A DNA stretch of 64,000 nt from Saussurea involucrata (GCA_033807775.1 CM066317.1:14333370-14397369); one strand, 5' to 3'; shown: positions 44,125-54,876, counted from the stretch's first letter. Made by a program: numbers and translations. Notes: generated from the sequence alone by a model not told the origin.

Positions 44125-44886
44125 ATACATATGTGGGATTGAGACTTTCCACATTAACTGTTTATACTGCGCAATATGCTCCGTTGGATCGGTTATTCCC
44201 GAATACTTGGGCGTGAAAGCGGGGATGTTGTACTTTTTCGGGACGTCGACAGTCGCTATCGTGTCAACGAAGGGAGACACCTGATACCCCGAGTGAGGCT
44301 CGACGTCGACGGGCACGGTTGCCTCCGGCAGCTTAGCGAGCAAAGACAGGACACGTTCATTCTGGTCTTCTAACATCTTCAGCCGCTGAGCGACGGGATC
44401 GTTAGGATCAGAATTCACACCTGTTGGAGGGTTGATCCCTGAACTGGTGCCGTTTCCATACGACGAACCATTGGCGTCCCCATTGAAAGAGACAAAATAC
44501 GACTGAGCCCCGTTATGTAGGGGTGGAGGTCTCAGATGCTGAGGAGGAATCGGCCCGAACTGAGGATTTGGGATGAACGATCCCTGCTGCGGATTCTGGA
44601 CGAACGGGCGTTGCTGCGGATTCTGCATGAATGGACCTGGATTCTGAACAAATGGCCCTGAACCTGGATTCTGGACGAATGGTCCTGAACCTGGATTCTG
44701 GACGAATGGTCTTGGACCATTCTGCGGTCTGAATGATCCATTCGGATTCTGATTCCTCAGCCGTATGATTTCTTCAGCTGCCCTTCGACTTTGCTCATCA
44801 AGGGCGTCGATCTGACTGCGTGCAACTTCCAGCTCCCAATGCATCTGGGCGATGATCTGTTGCTCTTGATTTCCATGACCTGCCAT
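44125..44886 (-). pseudogene. Gag N-terminal half of H
   Basis: ATG at 44886-44884, four bases after a CAG acceptor-like site. The first 45 residues are a predicted coiled coil (MAGHGNQEQQIIAQM...RRAAEEIIRLRNQ). Next is a tandem run of GPFVQNP-type units (about six copies, Pro/Asn/Gln-rich, residues about 55-115). Then comes a conserved part ending in IPAFTPKYSGITDPTEHIAQ and IPHMY, the start of the Tat capsid domain. M2 cuts it at 44125 and the rest is at 35965-37442. Confidence 0.85.
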
Positions 44887-44987
44887 TTTCCTGAAACAGA
44901 AAAAAGAGGAAACTCCAAGAAATGGTTAGTCGGACGCACGTTTGTCGAAGACTTTCTCTAGATGGGGCCCCACGGTGGGCGCTAAAC
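44887..44987 (-). other. Leader and primer-binding site of H
   Basis: On the minus strand a TGGCGCCC-like site (mutated to TAGCGCCC) plus CACCGTGGGGCC, then CCATCTAGAGAAA, GACTAAC (44935-44941) and a pyrimidine tract ending in CAG at 44891. Confidence 0.78.
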
Positions 44988-45797
44988 TGTTAATGCCAAA
45001 AATCGTCCAGAAAGATAACGTAAGGTTAATTGTGGAGCTTAACAACTAAAGAATGGAAATCGTTTGACAAACGGTACGACAAAGACAAAAAAGTAAAGTA
45101 GACGAGAGAAATTTGGTGACGCGGGAAAAACCTCAACAAGGAAAAAACCCGCGGACGACAGTGATGGTCGTCGCTGCACTATGGTCGCCAATCAGGGGCG
45201 ATGTCCTTTGTTTCAAGTGTCGAAAGTACAAACGATTACAATACAAGTATTAGAAATAAGCTAATTCGTAAAGTAAACAAAGTGCGTCGTGTGTAAAAAC
45301 AGTGTGTCGTGCGTCGTGAGCGCTCTTTTGAGAGAGAGTTCTTTGCTTCGAATGGTTTCGGTATGCAGTGACTGTTCTCGGGAGTTCAGATGTGGGCAAA
45401 TGATGTGGGAGCCTTTGTTATATAGCCTTCGTAACTTTAAATGACTCCATAAAAGCTTGAGTAACGGTCGTAACGGATTCCGCGGTTTAATGCTCATAAT
45501 GATCTCGTCGGTTATAGCCGTTGGCCATTAATGGCGTTGATCCTGCATTAAATAAAGAAATCATAACAGTTGTGTCGTATGTTAGTTGGTCGAAGACGTA
45601 GGGTATCTTACGACGGTCCTGCGAATCGGGTGACAATGTGGTCGAGTGTCGTGAGGAGCTCTCGACCTGAATTTTAGGAGGGGCGACGGAGGTTTTGAAG
45701 GTGTTATCAAGACGTTATCTTAATCCAAGATGTGTTGTGTGATATGTGTCTTACCTTTTCCTGTCGTGGTCGCGACTCATGGATTTTTACCCAAACA
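44988..45797 (-). repeat. 5' LTR of H (810 bp)
   Basis: TGTTAATGCC..CCCAAACA, followed by the ATATA target copy. Confidence 0.92.
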
Positions 45798-45802
45798 ATA
45801 TA

Positions 45803-46278
45803 TACTCCAAATAATAATTTAGGAAAAACCCTAGCTTTCCAAATCAAACCCAACAATGTTATACAAGTTATATGTAACTCAAAACTTGACAATAGGAAGG
45901 ATGTAGAGATTTAGACACTTACCTATGGGTTCTTACAAGGAAACCCTAGAAAGATGAGATACTTGAACTTGATGGGAACAATGGTGGTTTTTCTTTCTTG
46001 GAAGTGAGAAACCCTAGCAAAGAGATAAAACTCTTCAAGATGGTGCTTCTTAAACAAAGTAGTAGGATTTTCATAGATGAAACTTACTTGATGAGTTGGT
46101 AGGTGAGAAACCCTAAAAATAAGGAACTTTTACTTGAGTAGATCTAGACTTGAAGTCTTAAAGAGGAGGTAGCTTCCAATAATAATGCCAAAATTACTTA
46201 TGTTGCAACTACCAACACCAAATACAAACCCTAGCATTGAATGTGGTGGAAGAAGAGGGAAAATGGAGAGGAAATCGC
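45803..46278 (-). mobile_element. Gypsy solo LTR G0, second piece
   Basis: Lies between H and E4, without coding. Contains several AAACCCTAG-type repeats. Ends in ATCGC, the E4 target copy. Confidence 0.55.
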
Positions 46279-47368
46279 TGTTAATGCCAAAAATCGCACC
46301 AAAGATGCCAAAAATTGCATTAAACTGTCTTATGCCAAAAATCATATAAAATACGATTTAAGGTACGGTTTTGGACCTTATCAACTAAAGATTGAATCAT
46401 TGAAATAAACAAGAAAAGTTACGAAGGAAATATAGACGAGACAAGAGATTTTGATGACGCAGGAAAAACCCTGAACGAGGGAAAAAACCTACGGACGACA
46501 GTGGATGTCGTCGTTGTACTATGGTCGCCAATCAGGGGCGATGTCCTTGTGCCGATCGTACAGATGATTACAATACAAGTGAAGGAAAGACTTCGAAATG
46601 TAAAGTACAAGTGTTTAGAATATAAAACAAGTGTTTGTCGTGTGTGAAAACAATGTGTGGACTGCTGGTCGAGAGCAAATGTCGTGCGTCGAAAGCGATT
46701 CTCCGAGAGGGAAACTCTTTGCTTCGTGTGTTCTTGAGCTCGTAGTGTCGTTCTGGAATTATCTGTTGTCTCCGGGAATGAAGATTTAGCTTCATATTTA
46801 TAGTCTTTGGGAGCTTTAATTAGCTCATTAAAGGCTTTAATGGCTTGTTGTAACGGTCGTCGTCTTCTTTAATGTTGTTAATGGTTGTTAATGACTTCGT
46901 CGGTTATAGCCGTTGTTCATTAAGAGTGTTGACTCCTGCATTAAAGATCAAACAAATGTAACAGTAATGTTATATGTCAGTCAGCCGAGGTCGCATGATC
47001 TTATGCGACGGTCGTGCGGAGCGGGCGACGTCGAGGTCGAGTGTCGTAAGGTAAAAGACTTTCGATTAAGAGGTAAAGTACTATGATTTTACCTTCGTCG
47101 CGGAAAAAGGATTAAGGGTTTTCCTTACCTTGGTCGTGGTTACGACGTGCGACACGTGTCGTGCGACGCGTGACGTGCGATCATTAGACATAAGACGACT
47201 ATTGATCTAATATGTCTTTTAATACCCGATTAGTGTGTGTCGGGGATATAGTAATAATGAGTACCACCTTTGTCGACCGGGGGTATGTCTTTTGTAGATA
47301 TTGTGGTTCGTGGGTCATGTCGAGGGGATTTCCCAAGTCGGTCGAGGGTGTGATTTTTTACCCAAACA
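46279..47368 (-). repeat. 3' LTR of E4
   Basis: TGTTAATGCC..CCCAAACA. The first 70 bases hold three copies of ATGCCAAAAAT(C/T), so the LTR tip motif has been multiplied. The three-hairpin block is at 46455-46544. Confidence 0.92.
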
Positions 47369-47417
47369 GTTAGCCCCCCGAGATCTGAATTTCAAGGCCA
47401 TTGGAATTTCAGATCTC
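47369..47417 (-). repeat. Polypurine tract of E4 next to a strong hairpin
   Basis: GTTAGCCCCCCG abuts the LTR (minus strand CGGGGGGCTAAC). Arms GAGATCTGAATTTCAA (47380-47395) and TTGGAATTTCAGATCTC (47401-47417) pair almost fully with a tiny loop. Confidence 0.82.
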
Positions 47418-47459
47418 GCACTAAAGTAAAATGTGTTGCTACGGAGACGTGTTACTTTT

Positions 47460-47960
47460 GCTAAGATCATCAGAGGAAAATTGACTTGGTCAGCCAAAGA
47501 AGGCGACGCAAGTTGCGTTTGCCCTTCGAGGTCGGGAAAGGAGAAAGAATGCCCCGACAGCTGGGTCGAGAACCTTGAAGAAGACAAGGACGGTGGTCCT
47601 GAAGGAACCGTCTTCGAGGGCTGACGTTTCGTCGAGAGTTGTCACGCCTAAGGAGGCGAGGGCGTCATCCAGCCGTTCTAGCGTGATGTACGCGACACCA
47701 GCAAGTTCGGCGCTTCTGGGGACAGTGACGAGGCTAGTGTCCAAGGTGTTGTCCCCAGCGTCTGCCGATAAGGGGGACGGGTCATCGGCCGATGGTGTCC
47801 TAGACAGGACGACGTTGTGGGTGTCCAAGACGGGACGACTTTGTTGGTGTCGTAGACGGGAGGACGTTGTTTCCTCATCTGAGGAAATATTTGCTCCCGT
47901 CTTTCCGGGAACGTTTTCCTATCGAGGAGACAGGGGTCCATGTCGCCGGGTTGGCGTTCT
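47460..47960 (+). pseudogene. Relic of the Tat antisense gene in E4
   Basis: Frames across this stretch recall exon 3 of the H gene (EPSSRADVSSRVVTPKEARASS, then ADKG). It is broken by several shifts and has no intact intron borders. Confidence 0.6.
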
Positions 47961-47980
47961 CGGTCGACGTGGTTCTGTGA

Positions 47981-48140
47981 TCTGGCGTTCACAACCGATA
48001 CGGTCGTTAAAGACATATGTTCTGGCGTTCCGAGCCGATATGGTCATTATAGACTTGTGATCTGGCTTTCACAGCCGATATGGTCGTTAAAGACCTTTGA
48101 TCTGGCGTTCACAGCCGATATGGTCGTTTAGAGACCTATA
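47981..48140 (+). repeat. 40-bp tandem repeat, four copies, in E4
   Basis: Units start at 47981, 48021, 48061 and 48101 with TCTGGC(G/T)TTC, followed by AGCCGATATGGTCGTTA. Period exactly 40. Confidence 0.88.
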
Positions 48141-48758
48141 TTACGTTGTGTAAGTTTTGCTTTAGCGATAATCGGTAAGAATTTTACCTTTGTATTGAAC
48201 CTGAGTATTATTTCGACTTATATATGTCATGGACATATGTAATGTCAACTATAAAAATTCATTAAGTACAAAGAGTCGTGCGACTTGGGCATCCATTGTA
48301 ATACAACGATTAGAACGTAAGTCATAAGACTTTCATATTTCTGAATCGTATAAGCAAACATAAGCGCATGCGATCAAAGCATTCATTCAGAACATGAATT
48401 TTTTCTAAGTTAAAGAACTTAGATTGGGGGGTCGTTAGACCTTACGATTGTGTGATTTGATCATACGATGAACTTGGATCATGTGTTCCTGTAGTTATAC
48501 AATCGAGTCGTCTAATAAAACTGATTGTTTATATCGTACGATCCTGTGAGAGTGTACTAAAGTCGTACAATAGACTTAGCAATATATATCGTGCGATCCT
48601 GCGAGAATAAAGTCGTATAGTAGACTTGGTAACTTATGTCGTGTGATCCTGCGATAAAACAATGTCAGAGGTTGGTCGTTGGCTAGCCAACGACCCTCCG
48701 ATGCTTAAGTCAGTAATCGTCGTGATGAATAAAAATCGTATGAAAGAAGGAAAAGGAC
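48141..48758. other. Non-coding 3' region of E4 with degenerate 55-bp-type repeats
   Basis: GTCGTGCGATCCTG(C/T)GAGA units near 48530-48655 resemble those of H at 21084-21215. No gene. Confidence 0.6.
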
Positions 48759-48968
48759 TTAGAGGAAATACCTTTTCAGGTGCGTTGCATTCCAGTTGCT
48801 TGGGATATCTCGACCGTCGACGGTTTGGAGCCGATAGGCACCTTTACCCACGACTTCTAAGATACGATAAGGACCTTTCCACTTAGAGAAAAGTTTACCT
48901 GCATTAAACTTTTGAGTGCTTTGAAACACTCATCGGATGACGTAGTCGCCTTCTTGAAAGACTTTTGC
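48759..48968 (-). pseudogene. Last 70 codons of Tat Pol (integrase C-terminus) in E4
   Basis: On the minus strand FQEGDYVIR, a TGA (Arg codon in relatives), then KWKGPYRILEVVGKGAYRLQT and NATHLKRYFL, the same C-terminus as in H, P and M2. Nothing of RT, RNase H or the integrase core remains. Confidence 0.82.
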
Positions 48969-48972
48969 TTGT

Positions 48973-49520
48973 GATTATACGGTTAATCTGGCGACTTGCC
49001 TTTATTGGCAATCATGAGATTAAAATGTGCGAGTCACACTTATTGGCGACTTTTACGTTTTGACATGCGTCTCACCATAACTGGTGATTGTGAAATTCAA
49101 TGTATAAATCGTCTTTATTGACGACATATGTCATGACTAGCGATCGTGCGATTTCAACATGCGAGTCGCTTTTATTGGCGACCGAGAATTTTATCCTGGC
49201 AACCGAGAATTTTAACCTGTGTTTGCCATGACTGGCGATCATAAAAAAAGGTGAGTCGTCTTTATTGACGACTACAAATTGCAACCTGCGCTTGCCATAA
49301 CTGGCGATCATAAGATTAAAAAACATGAGTCGTCCCTTATTAACGACTATAAATCGTAAGAGCTGCGTTTTAAGTCATGGAGACTTTGTTTCTCACGATG
49401 TAAGACATGCGATGTAAGTCTTAGAGACTTTGGTTTTTTCACGATATAAATCGTAAAACCTGTACTTAAGTCGTAGAGACTTTTTATTTCTCACGATGTA
49501 AATCGTAAGACGAGCTTGCA
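48973..49520. repeat. Degenerate hairpin repeat array in E4
   Basis: Recurrent units such as GTCGTCTTTATTGACGAC (perfect 6-bp stem, loop TTTATT), GAGTCGCTTTTATTGGCGAC, TGCCATAACTGGCGATCATA and AAGTCGTAGAGACTT. Pairing is mostly kept although the bases vary. No coding. Confidence 0.75.
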
Positions 49521-49961
49521 ATGTAAAATCGGGGGTGGTCGTTGGTTTTGACCAATGATCTTTTGATGCTTGAATCGGCGATCATATGTTAGATCAAAAT
49601 AATTTAAACGAGGAGAATATACTTAGAGTATATATATAGAGTTGTTTTACCATATTTAGTTACCGTAACTTGGAGTCGATAAGCGCCTTTTTTCAAGGAC
49701 TTTTGAAATCGAAATATGATATTTCCCATTTTGTGACGGGCGTTCTGAGCCCCCGAGCCCTTCGGATGATGCGATACCTGCGATACATTGACTGAACATT
49801 TTTTATGATCAGTGTCTTCCAACTTTACTTGGATCTTCGTCGTGTGGTCAAGACTTGAAGTCGACAAATGGAAAACGAAGATCTACACAAGAGAAAACGT
49901 TAGTAATACGATGTTTATTTCGAAGGAAATCCTTAGTTGGGTCCCACGGATGGCGCCAAAC
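49521..49961 (-). other. Leader and primer-binding site of E4
   Basis: The minus strand from the LTR reads TGGCGCCATCCGTGGGACC, then TACTAAC (49899-49905) and TTTTCTCTTGTGTAG (AG near 49883). The former gag start is not kept. About 350 further bases have no recognisable gene. Confidence 0.7.
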
Positions 49962-51050
49962 TGTTAATGCCAAAAATCGCACCAACGATGCAAAAAATTG
50001 CATTAAACTGCCTTATGCCGAAAATCATATAAAATACGATTTAAGGTACGGTTTCGGACCTTATCAACTAAAGATTGAATCATTGAAATAAACAAGAAAA
50101 ATTACGAAGGAAATATAGACGAGACAAGAGATTTTGATGACGCAGGAAAAACCCCGAACGAGGGAAAAAACCTGCGGACGACAATGGATGTCGTCGTTGT
50201 ACTATGGTCGCCAATCAGGGGCGATGTCCTTGTGCCGATCGTACAGATGATTACAATACAAGTGAAGGAAAGACTTCGAAATGTAAAGTACAAGTGTTTA
50301 GAATATAAACAAGTGTTTGTCGTGTGTGAAAACAATGTGTGGACTGCTGGTCGAGAGCAAATGTCGTGCGTCGAAAGCGATTCTCCGAGAGGGAAACTCT
50401 TTGCTTCGTGTGTTCTTGAGCTCGCAGTGTCGTTCTGGAATTATCTGTTGTCTCCGGGAATGAAGATTTAGCTTCATATTTATAGTCTTTGGGAGCTTTA
50501 ATTAGCTCATTAAAGGCTTTAATGGCTTGTTGTAACGGTCGTCGTCTTCTTTAATGCTGTTAATGGTTGTTAATGACTTCGTCGGTTATAGCCGTTGTTC
50601 ATTAAGAGTGTTGACTCCTGCATTAAAGATCAAACAAATGTAACAGTAATGTTATATGTCAGTCAGCCGAGGCCGCATGATCTTATGCGACGGTCGTGCG
50701 GAGCGGGCGACGTCGAGGTCGAGTGTCGTAAGGTAAAAGACTTTCGATTAAGAGGTAAAGTACTATGATTTTACCTTCGTCGCGGAAAAAGGATTAAGGG
50801 TTTTCCTTACCTTGGTCGTGGTTACGACGTGCGACACGTGTCGTGCGACGCGTGACGTGCGATCATTAGACGTAAGACGGCTATTGATCTAATATGTCTT
50901 TTAATACCCGATTAGTGTGTGTCGGGGATATAGTAATAATGGGTACCACCTTTGTCGACCGGGGGTATGTCTTTTGTAGATATTGTGGTTCGTGGGTCAT
51001 GTCGAGGGGATTTCCCAAGTCGGTCGAGGGTGTGATTTTTTACCCAAACA
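49962..51050 (-). repeat. 5' LTR of E4
   Basis: 1089 bp, TGTTAATGCC..CCCAAACA, ending next to the ATCGC target copy. Confidence 0.92.
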
Positions 51051-51055
51051 ATCGC

Positions 51056-51561
51056 CGAGAGAGAGAGAGAGAGAGAGCCGATCTGCTGCCAAAATAAAAG
51101 AGAAAGTGACCCAAGAAGCCCCTCCAATGTTGCCCCAAATAGCCCAGCTCGACCCCTGTCTGCGACCTTGCCCTTGCGACTATGCCCCGGGCATTGTCGT
51201 CGGGCGTAATCGCGGTCATCGTGCCACCTTCTGTTTGATCTGCTGTGAAACCCTCCAGGCGCGATAATGCCCCTGGCGACTATGCCATGAGCATGTCGCC
51301 GGGCATAGTCGTTGGGCGCACCTAGGCTGTTGTTCGACGCGTTCGATTGCCAACACTGATCCTCGATTGCCGAAGTTGATTCCGAACAAGATACTTACAA
51401 GCACACGACTCATAACCGCATGAAATACCAACTCTAATAACTATACATCCTCCCATAAAATAAGCACGTAATGGTGATTAAACCAAGGTTAACGAAAAGA
51501 TATTACGGTGATGCTTAACTCAAAAAAAGAAAGCTTACTCACCCGGAATTGGAGTGTTACA
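51056..51561 (-). mobile_element. Gypsy solo LTR G0, third piece
   Basis: Starts with a GA microsatellite (about 51057-51076) and ends TGTTACA at 51561. Contains palindromic repeats of GCGACTATGCC with GGGCAT.GTCG at 51178-51320. Confidence 0.6.
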
Positions 51562-51784
51562 TTATCGACTTGATCGGGCTTTAAGGCATGGTCTGGACCA
51601 GGCTTCGAGCTCATTAGGCGCAAGCGTTTTTTAGGTCAGGCTTGGGCTCATCGCCAAAAAAAAAAACTCCACGATATCTAAATCAAGACAATCAGTAACA
51701 AGGTGGTAAGCTTAAATTTAGGACCCAAAACTCATATCTTCAAACCTCCAAAGCGACTACCTCTTCCCCCTTGTATACGACATA

Positions 51785-52098
51785 GGGGTTGTTTGGTTGG
51801 TTTCTCATTAAGTCCTGTATGAATAAAGTTGTCTGTGCGTATTAATCTGTCTGTATAGATTGGAAAGGTTTTAATTTGGGAGGGTTTTTTCATAGATGGA
51901 AGAAACATGTTTTTTATTTGGGAGAGACGGGTTTGGACAAAACCTGGCTTTCTGCATAAAACTCTCTCCTAAAAGTTTATTGAATAAACCACTTCCTATA
52001 GCATTAACCCACTACCAAACAGTCATGTATAGCTGTTCGAATAAACTATAAGTTCCATTAATCTCATTAAGCTCATTAAGCTGCTAAAAAACAGGCCC
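51785..52098. mobile_element. hAT-like MITE (imperfect ends)
   Basis: Left end GGGGTTGTTTGGTTGG; right end reverse complement GGGCCTGTTTTTTAGC. Non-coding, 314 bp, with inner CATTAAG repeats. No clear target duplication. Confidence 0.45.
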
Positions 52099-52454
52099 AT
52101 ATCTCACCCTCAATAATGACAAAAGGGCCATTGGTCCTCCTTTAACCGGTAAATCCCCACGTTCTTGAAAGTCATAATGCAAGTCTAAATTAAAAAAGAT
52201 GGGAAATATGTATGAATGAATTTTTTTGCATATAAATATTATATCTTAGAAAAAAAAAACTTGAAAACCCCCCTAATTTTGCTTTTTTATCTTTGTATGG
52301 GGAATGCTTTGGTAATTGGGGTGAAAGCTTGGGTTATGGGTGCACAATATAATATTTGATTTTATTTATAATCCTCTTAATTCAAATTTATTTTATTCGA
52401 ATTTAAACTCATTTATCAAGTTGTGTTTCCTATCGTTAAGACTGTCTACTTTTT

Positions 52455-52991
52455 GGGTCATTTATTAAACATTTACTTTAGTAAGTGCTTACCAATTCAA
52501 TTCAATTATCGGAAAATCTCGTTAAGAGGGAATATAAGGATCGGTAGTCTTATCCGGTAAGCGCTTACCGGGTTATAAATACTTACCAACAATCCATTTT
52601 GATAATAAGAAATGTTACCCCATAACGTAAGTGAGAGTGGTGACTCATGCCGGTAAGCATTTACCCGGTAAGTGTTTAGTAAACAACCCCTTAATTTCTA
52701 CTTAGTTTAAGGAGTCATTGACCAAACACTTATCGGGTAAGTGTTTAACGATATCGTTATTCGCTTACCTTACCGATTGAACATGAAAATGAATGAGAAT
52801 CTTACCGGTAAGAGCCGTAACAAAGACCGAGAGTCTTATCGGCCGGTAAGTGAGTGAAAAGACTCTTACCCGGTAAACGTTTACCTGGTTTAAGACGCTT
52901 ACCAACAATCTATTTTGATGGACGAGAATGTTACACGATAAAGTAAGTGATGGTCGTGCCCCATACCAGTAACCATTTGGTAAACGGCCCC
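52455..52991. mobile_element. MITE-like element rich in CTTACCGGTAAG palindromes
   Basis: The terminal 22 bases are inverted: left GGGTCATTTATTAAACATTT, right reverse complement GGGCCGTTTACCAAATGGTT, with mostly transition differences. The interior has many copies of (C/A)TTACC(G)GGTAAG-type palindromes and two related halves (52575 and 52905, CTTACCAACAATC). No frame. Confidence 0.5.
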
Positions 52992-53020
52992 AAAATATAA
53001 TGTTTTTTGTCAGTAGTAAT

Positions 53021-53365
53021 CACTACTACAAATATGACTTTATACGCGCCTAATTATATACGGTTTTTGTCTTTTTTTCATAAACCGTGTATAAAGAACG
53101 GATCTAGACCCTTTTAACAGCGTTAAAGTTGAACCGTTGCTGAAAATAAGGGTTTACACACGGTTTTGGATTAACAACTCTGTATAAAGGATACTCGACA
53201 ATTACAAACGGTTGCATCGAAAAAACCTCTTTTGTGTAAAAAAACACATACAAAGGGGTTACTTTTATACGCAGTTATTGCTTCAAAACCGTGTATAAAA
53301 TATACCTTTACACACGTTTTTTAGCAAGAAATCGCGTATAAAAGTAACTTTTTTGTACACGGTTT
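53021..53365 (+). mobile_element. CACTA (En/Spm-like) transposon 5' terminus
   Basis: Starts CACTACTACAAATATGAC, the canonical CACTA end. It is followed by alternating subterminal repeats AAACCGTGTATAAA and (A)CACGGTTTT in both directions (about 9 copies to 53365), as expected for transposase-binding regions. No opposite end or transposase found, so it is a fragment or a decayed non-autonomous copy. Confidence 0.7.
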
Positions 53366-54048
53366 TTTACACACAACTAATGTAATTTTTTCTTATATAT
53401 TTATATATGTATAACTTTTTATTTTAAAATAGTCTTTTACATATTAATTATTATTCTTGTATTGTATTTTTGCAAATTGAGTTATTGGTTTCATGTGTTT
53501 TTTGTAGATTAATTAAACAATCAATATATTTTATTTTTTATTTTGAAATGTCTTATTTCATTTAAATTAAACAATGTATATATATATATATATATATATC
53601 CAAACAACACATGTGCAATTGTGTAGTTGACTAGTTATTAATTATTGAAGAAAAAATTATTCATTATTAAAAGACTCAAACATAAACCTTTCTTTTTACT
53701 ATAAAAATACTGAAATTGTCTATGTGAAGATAACTAATGATTAAAGAGACTAGGTTAATAGAAGTTAACTGATCTAGTAAACAAGAATTCTATAATAATT
53801 TTACTATCTATCCTTTATCATGTAATCATGTGTAGACCAAAAACATATAATAATTGTTTTCTGGTATAGAGATCTTTTCAAAAAATTCAGATCTGCATAG
53901 TTTATCTTAATTATTGTTTAAAATGCAAATTTTGTTTGAGTACACGTATGACGTATCCATACAGAAAGAAAGAACCGCGACGAGTAGTCTTACGTGTCTA
54001 GAGCATAACAAATCGAAGGCAAGTAGTGATTCAAATGACAAGTTTTAG
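53366..54048. other. AT-rich spacer with an AT microsatellite
   Basis: (AT)n at about 53577-53600. No gene recognised. Confidence 0.6.
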
Positions 54049-54876
54049 GTGACGTTTGGTTCGCAGAATGTTTTTGGATGAAATGGAATCTGTCAAAGGA
54101 ATTTGACTTTGAAGGAATTGGAATGAAATGTTGTCAGGTTTGACCACCTGTTTGGTTGACAGAATTGGAATGAAATCTGTTAAATGAATTGAAATTTGTC
54201 TGTTTGGTTCACAGAATGTAGCTTTAGAATTGGAATGAATTTATTATAAATGACCAAAATACCCTTTTTGACAAGTTTTAATTTTTTAAAACAAAAAATT
54301 CTTTAATAAAATAATCATTAAATATATTTTTTTCACTAAAAATACTTTAATAAAATAAATTTTAAATACTTTAATGCGCAAAAAAATATAATATATACAA
54401 CCCAGATAAAATATATTATCAAACAAACAAAATTATATTTTGAAAAAATAAAATATATTTCAAGTAAAATAAAAAAATGTATTAAATTATATTATATAAA
54501 ATTATATTAAAATTAAAATTAAAATTAAAAATATAAAAATAAAATATAAAAATAAAATATGAATATAAATATAAATATAAAAATATAAAATAAAAATATA
54601 AAATAAAAACCTAAAGTATTAAATTAAATTTTGTTATATTTAAGTTAAAGGGTATATTTAGAATTATGAAAATACAACATTCCATAAATTCCAATTCCAT
54701 CAAAATCCTTCAAGATTGCTAAGGAATTTCAAATTCACTTATTTATGGAATCTGATGGAATTGGACATTTCTTTCCGTCTAAAAGAATGAACCAAACGAA
54801 GAAATGAAATTCGATCAATGAAATTCGAAATTCCAATTCCATCATATTACATCAGAATCCGTGAACCAAACGCCCT
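54049..54876. mobile_element. hAT-like MITE with very AT-rich core
   Basis: Left GACGTTTGGTTCGCAGAATG; right reverse complement GGCGTTTGGTTCACGGATTC. Arms keep pairing as ATTCCAATTCCATC / GGAATTGGAATG stretches. The core (54390-54620) is almost pure A/T with ATAAAA repeats. Confidence 0.65.

Larger units (their letters stand above)
17222..45797 (-). mobile_element. Tat-type Ty3/gypsy retrotransposon H, interrupted by P and M2
   Basis: LTRs at 17222-18033 and 44988-45797 share TGTTAATGCC/CCCAAACA ends and differ at about 24 of 811 positions by eye (about 3%). The target copy ATATA is on both sides (17217-17221, 45798-45802). On the minus strand the order is leader, gag, protease, RT, RNase H, second RNase H, integrase; a spliced gene lies antisense near the 3' LTR. 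A second RNase H and an antisense extra gene are known Tat-lineage features. P (23796-35175) split the RT and M2 (37443-44124) split gag. Removing them leaves about 10.5 kb. Several stops and frameshifts make H inactive today. Confidence 0.9.
46279..51050 (-). mobile_element. Non-autonomous Tat-type element E4 (cis-sequences only)
   Basis: LTRs 46279-47368 (1090 bp) and 49962-51050 (1089 bp), about 16 differences (1.5%). The target copy ATCGC is exact on both sides (46274-46278, 51051-51055). The 2.6-kb interior keeps the polypurine tract, primer site and leader, but coding is reduced to a frameshifted antisense-gene relic and the last 70 codons of pol. Two arrays of hairpin or tandem repeats fill the rest. 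Similar LTRs and clean flanks show it moved recently, so it must use proteins from relatives. Confidence 0.9.

Noticed and set aside
51057..51076. GA tract as a regulatory GAGA element
   Set aside because: It is a plain dinucleotide microsatellite inside the G0 LTR next to the E4 target site, with no nearby gene.
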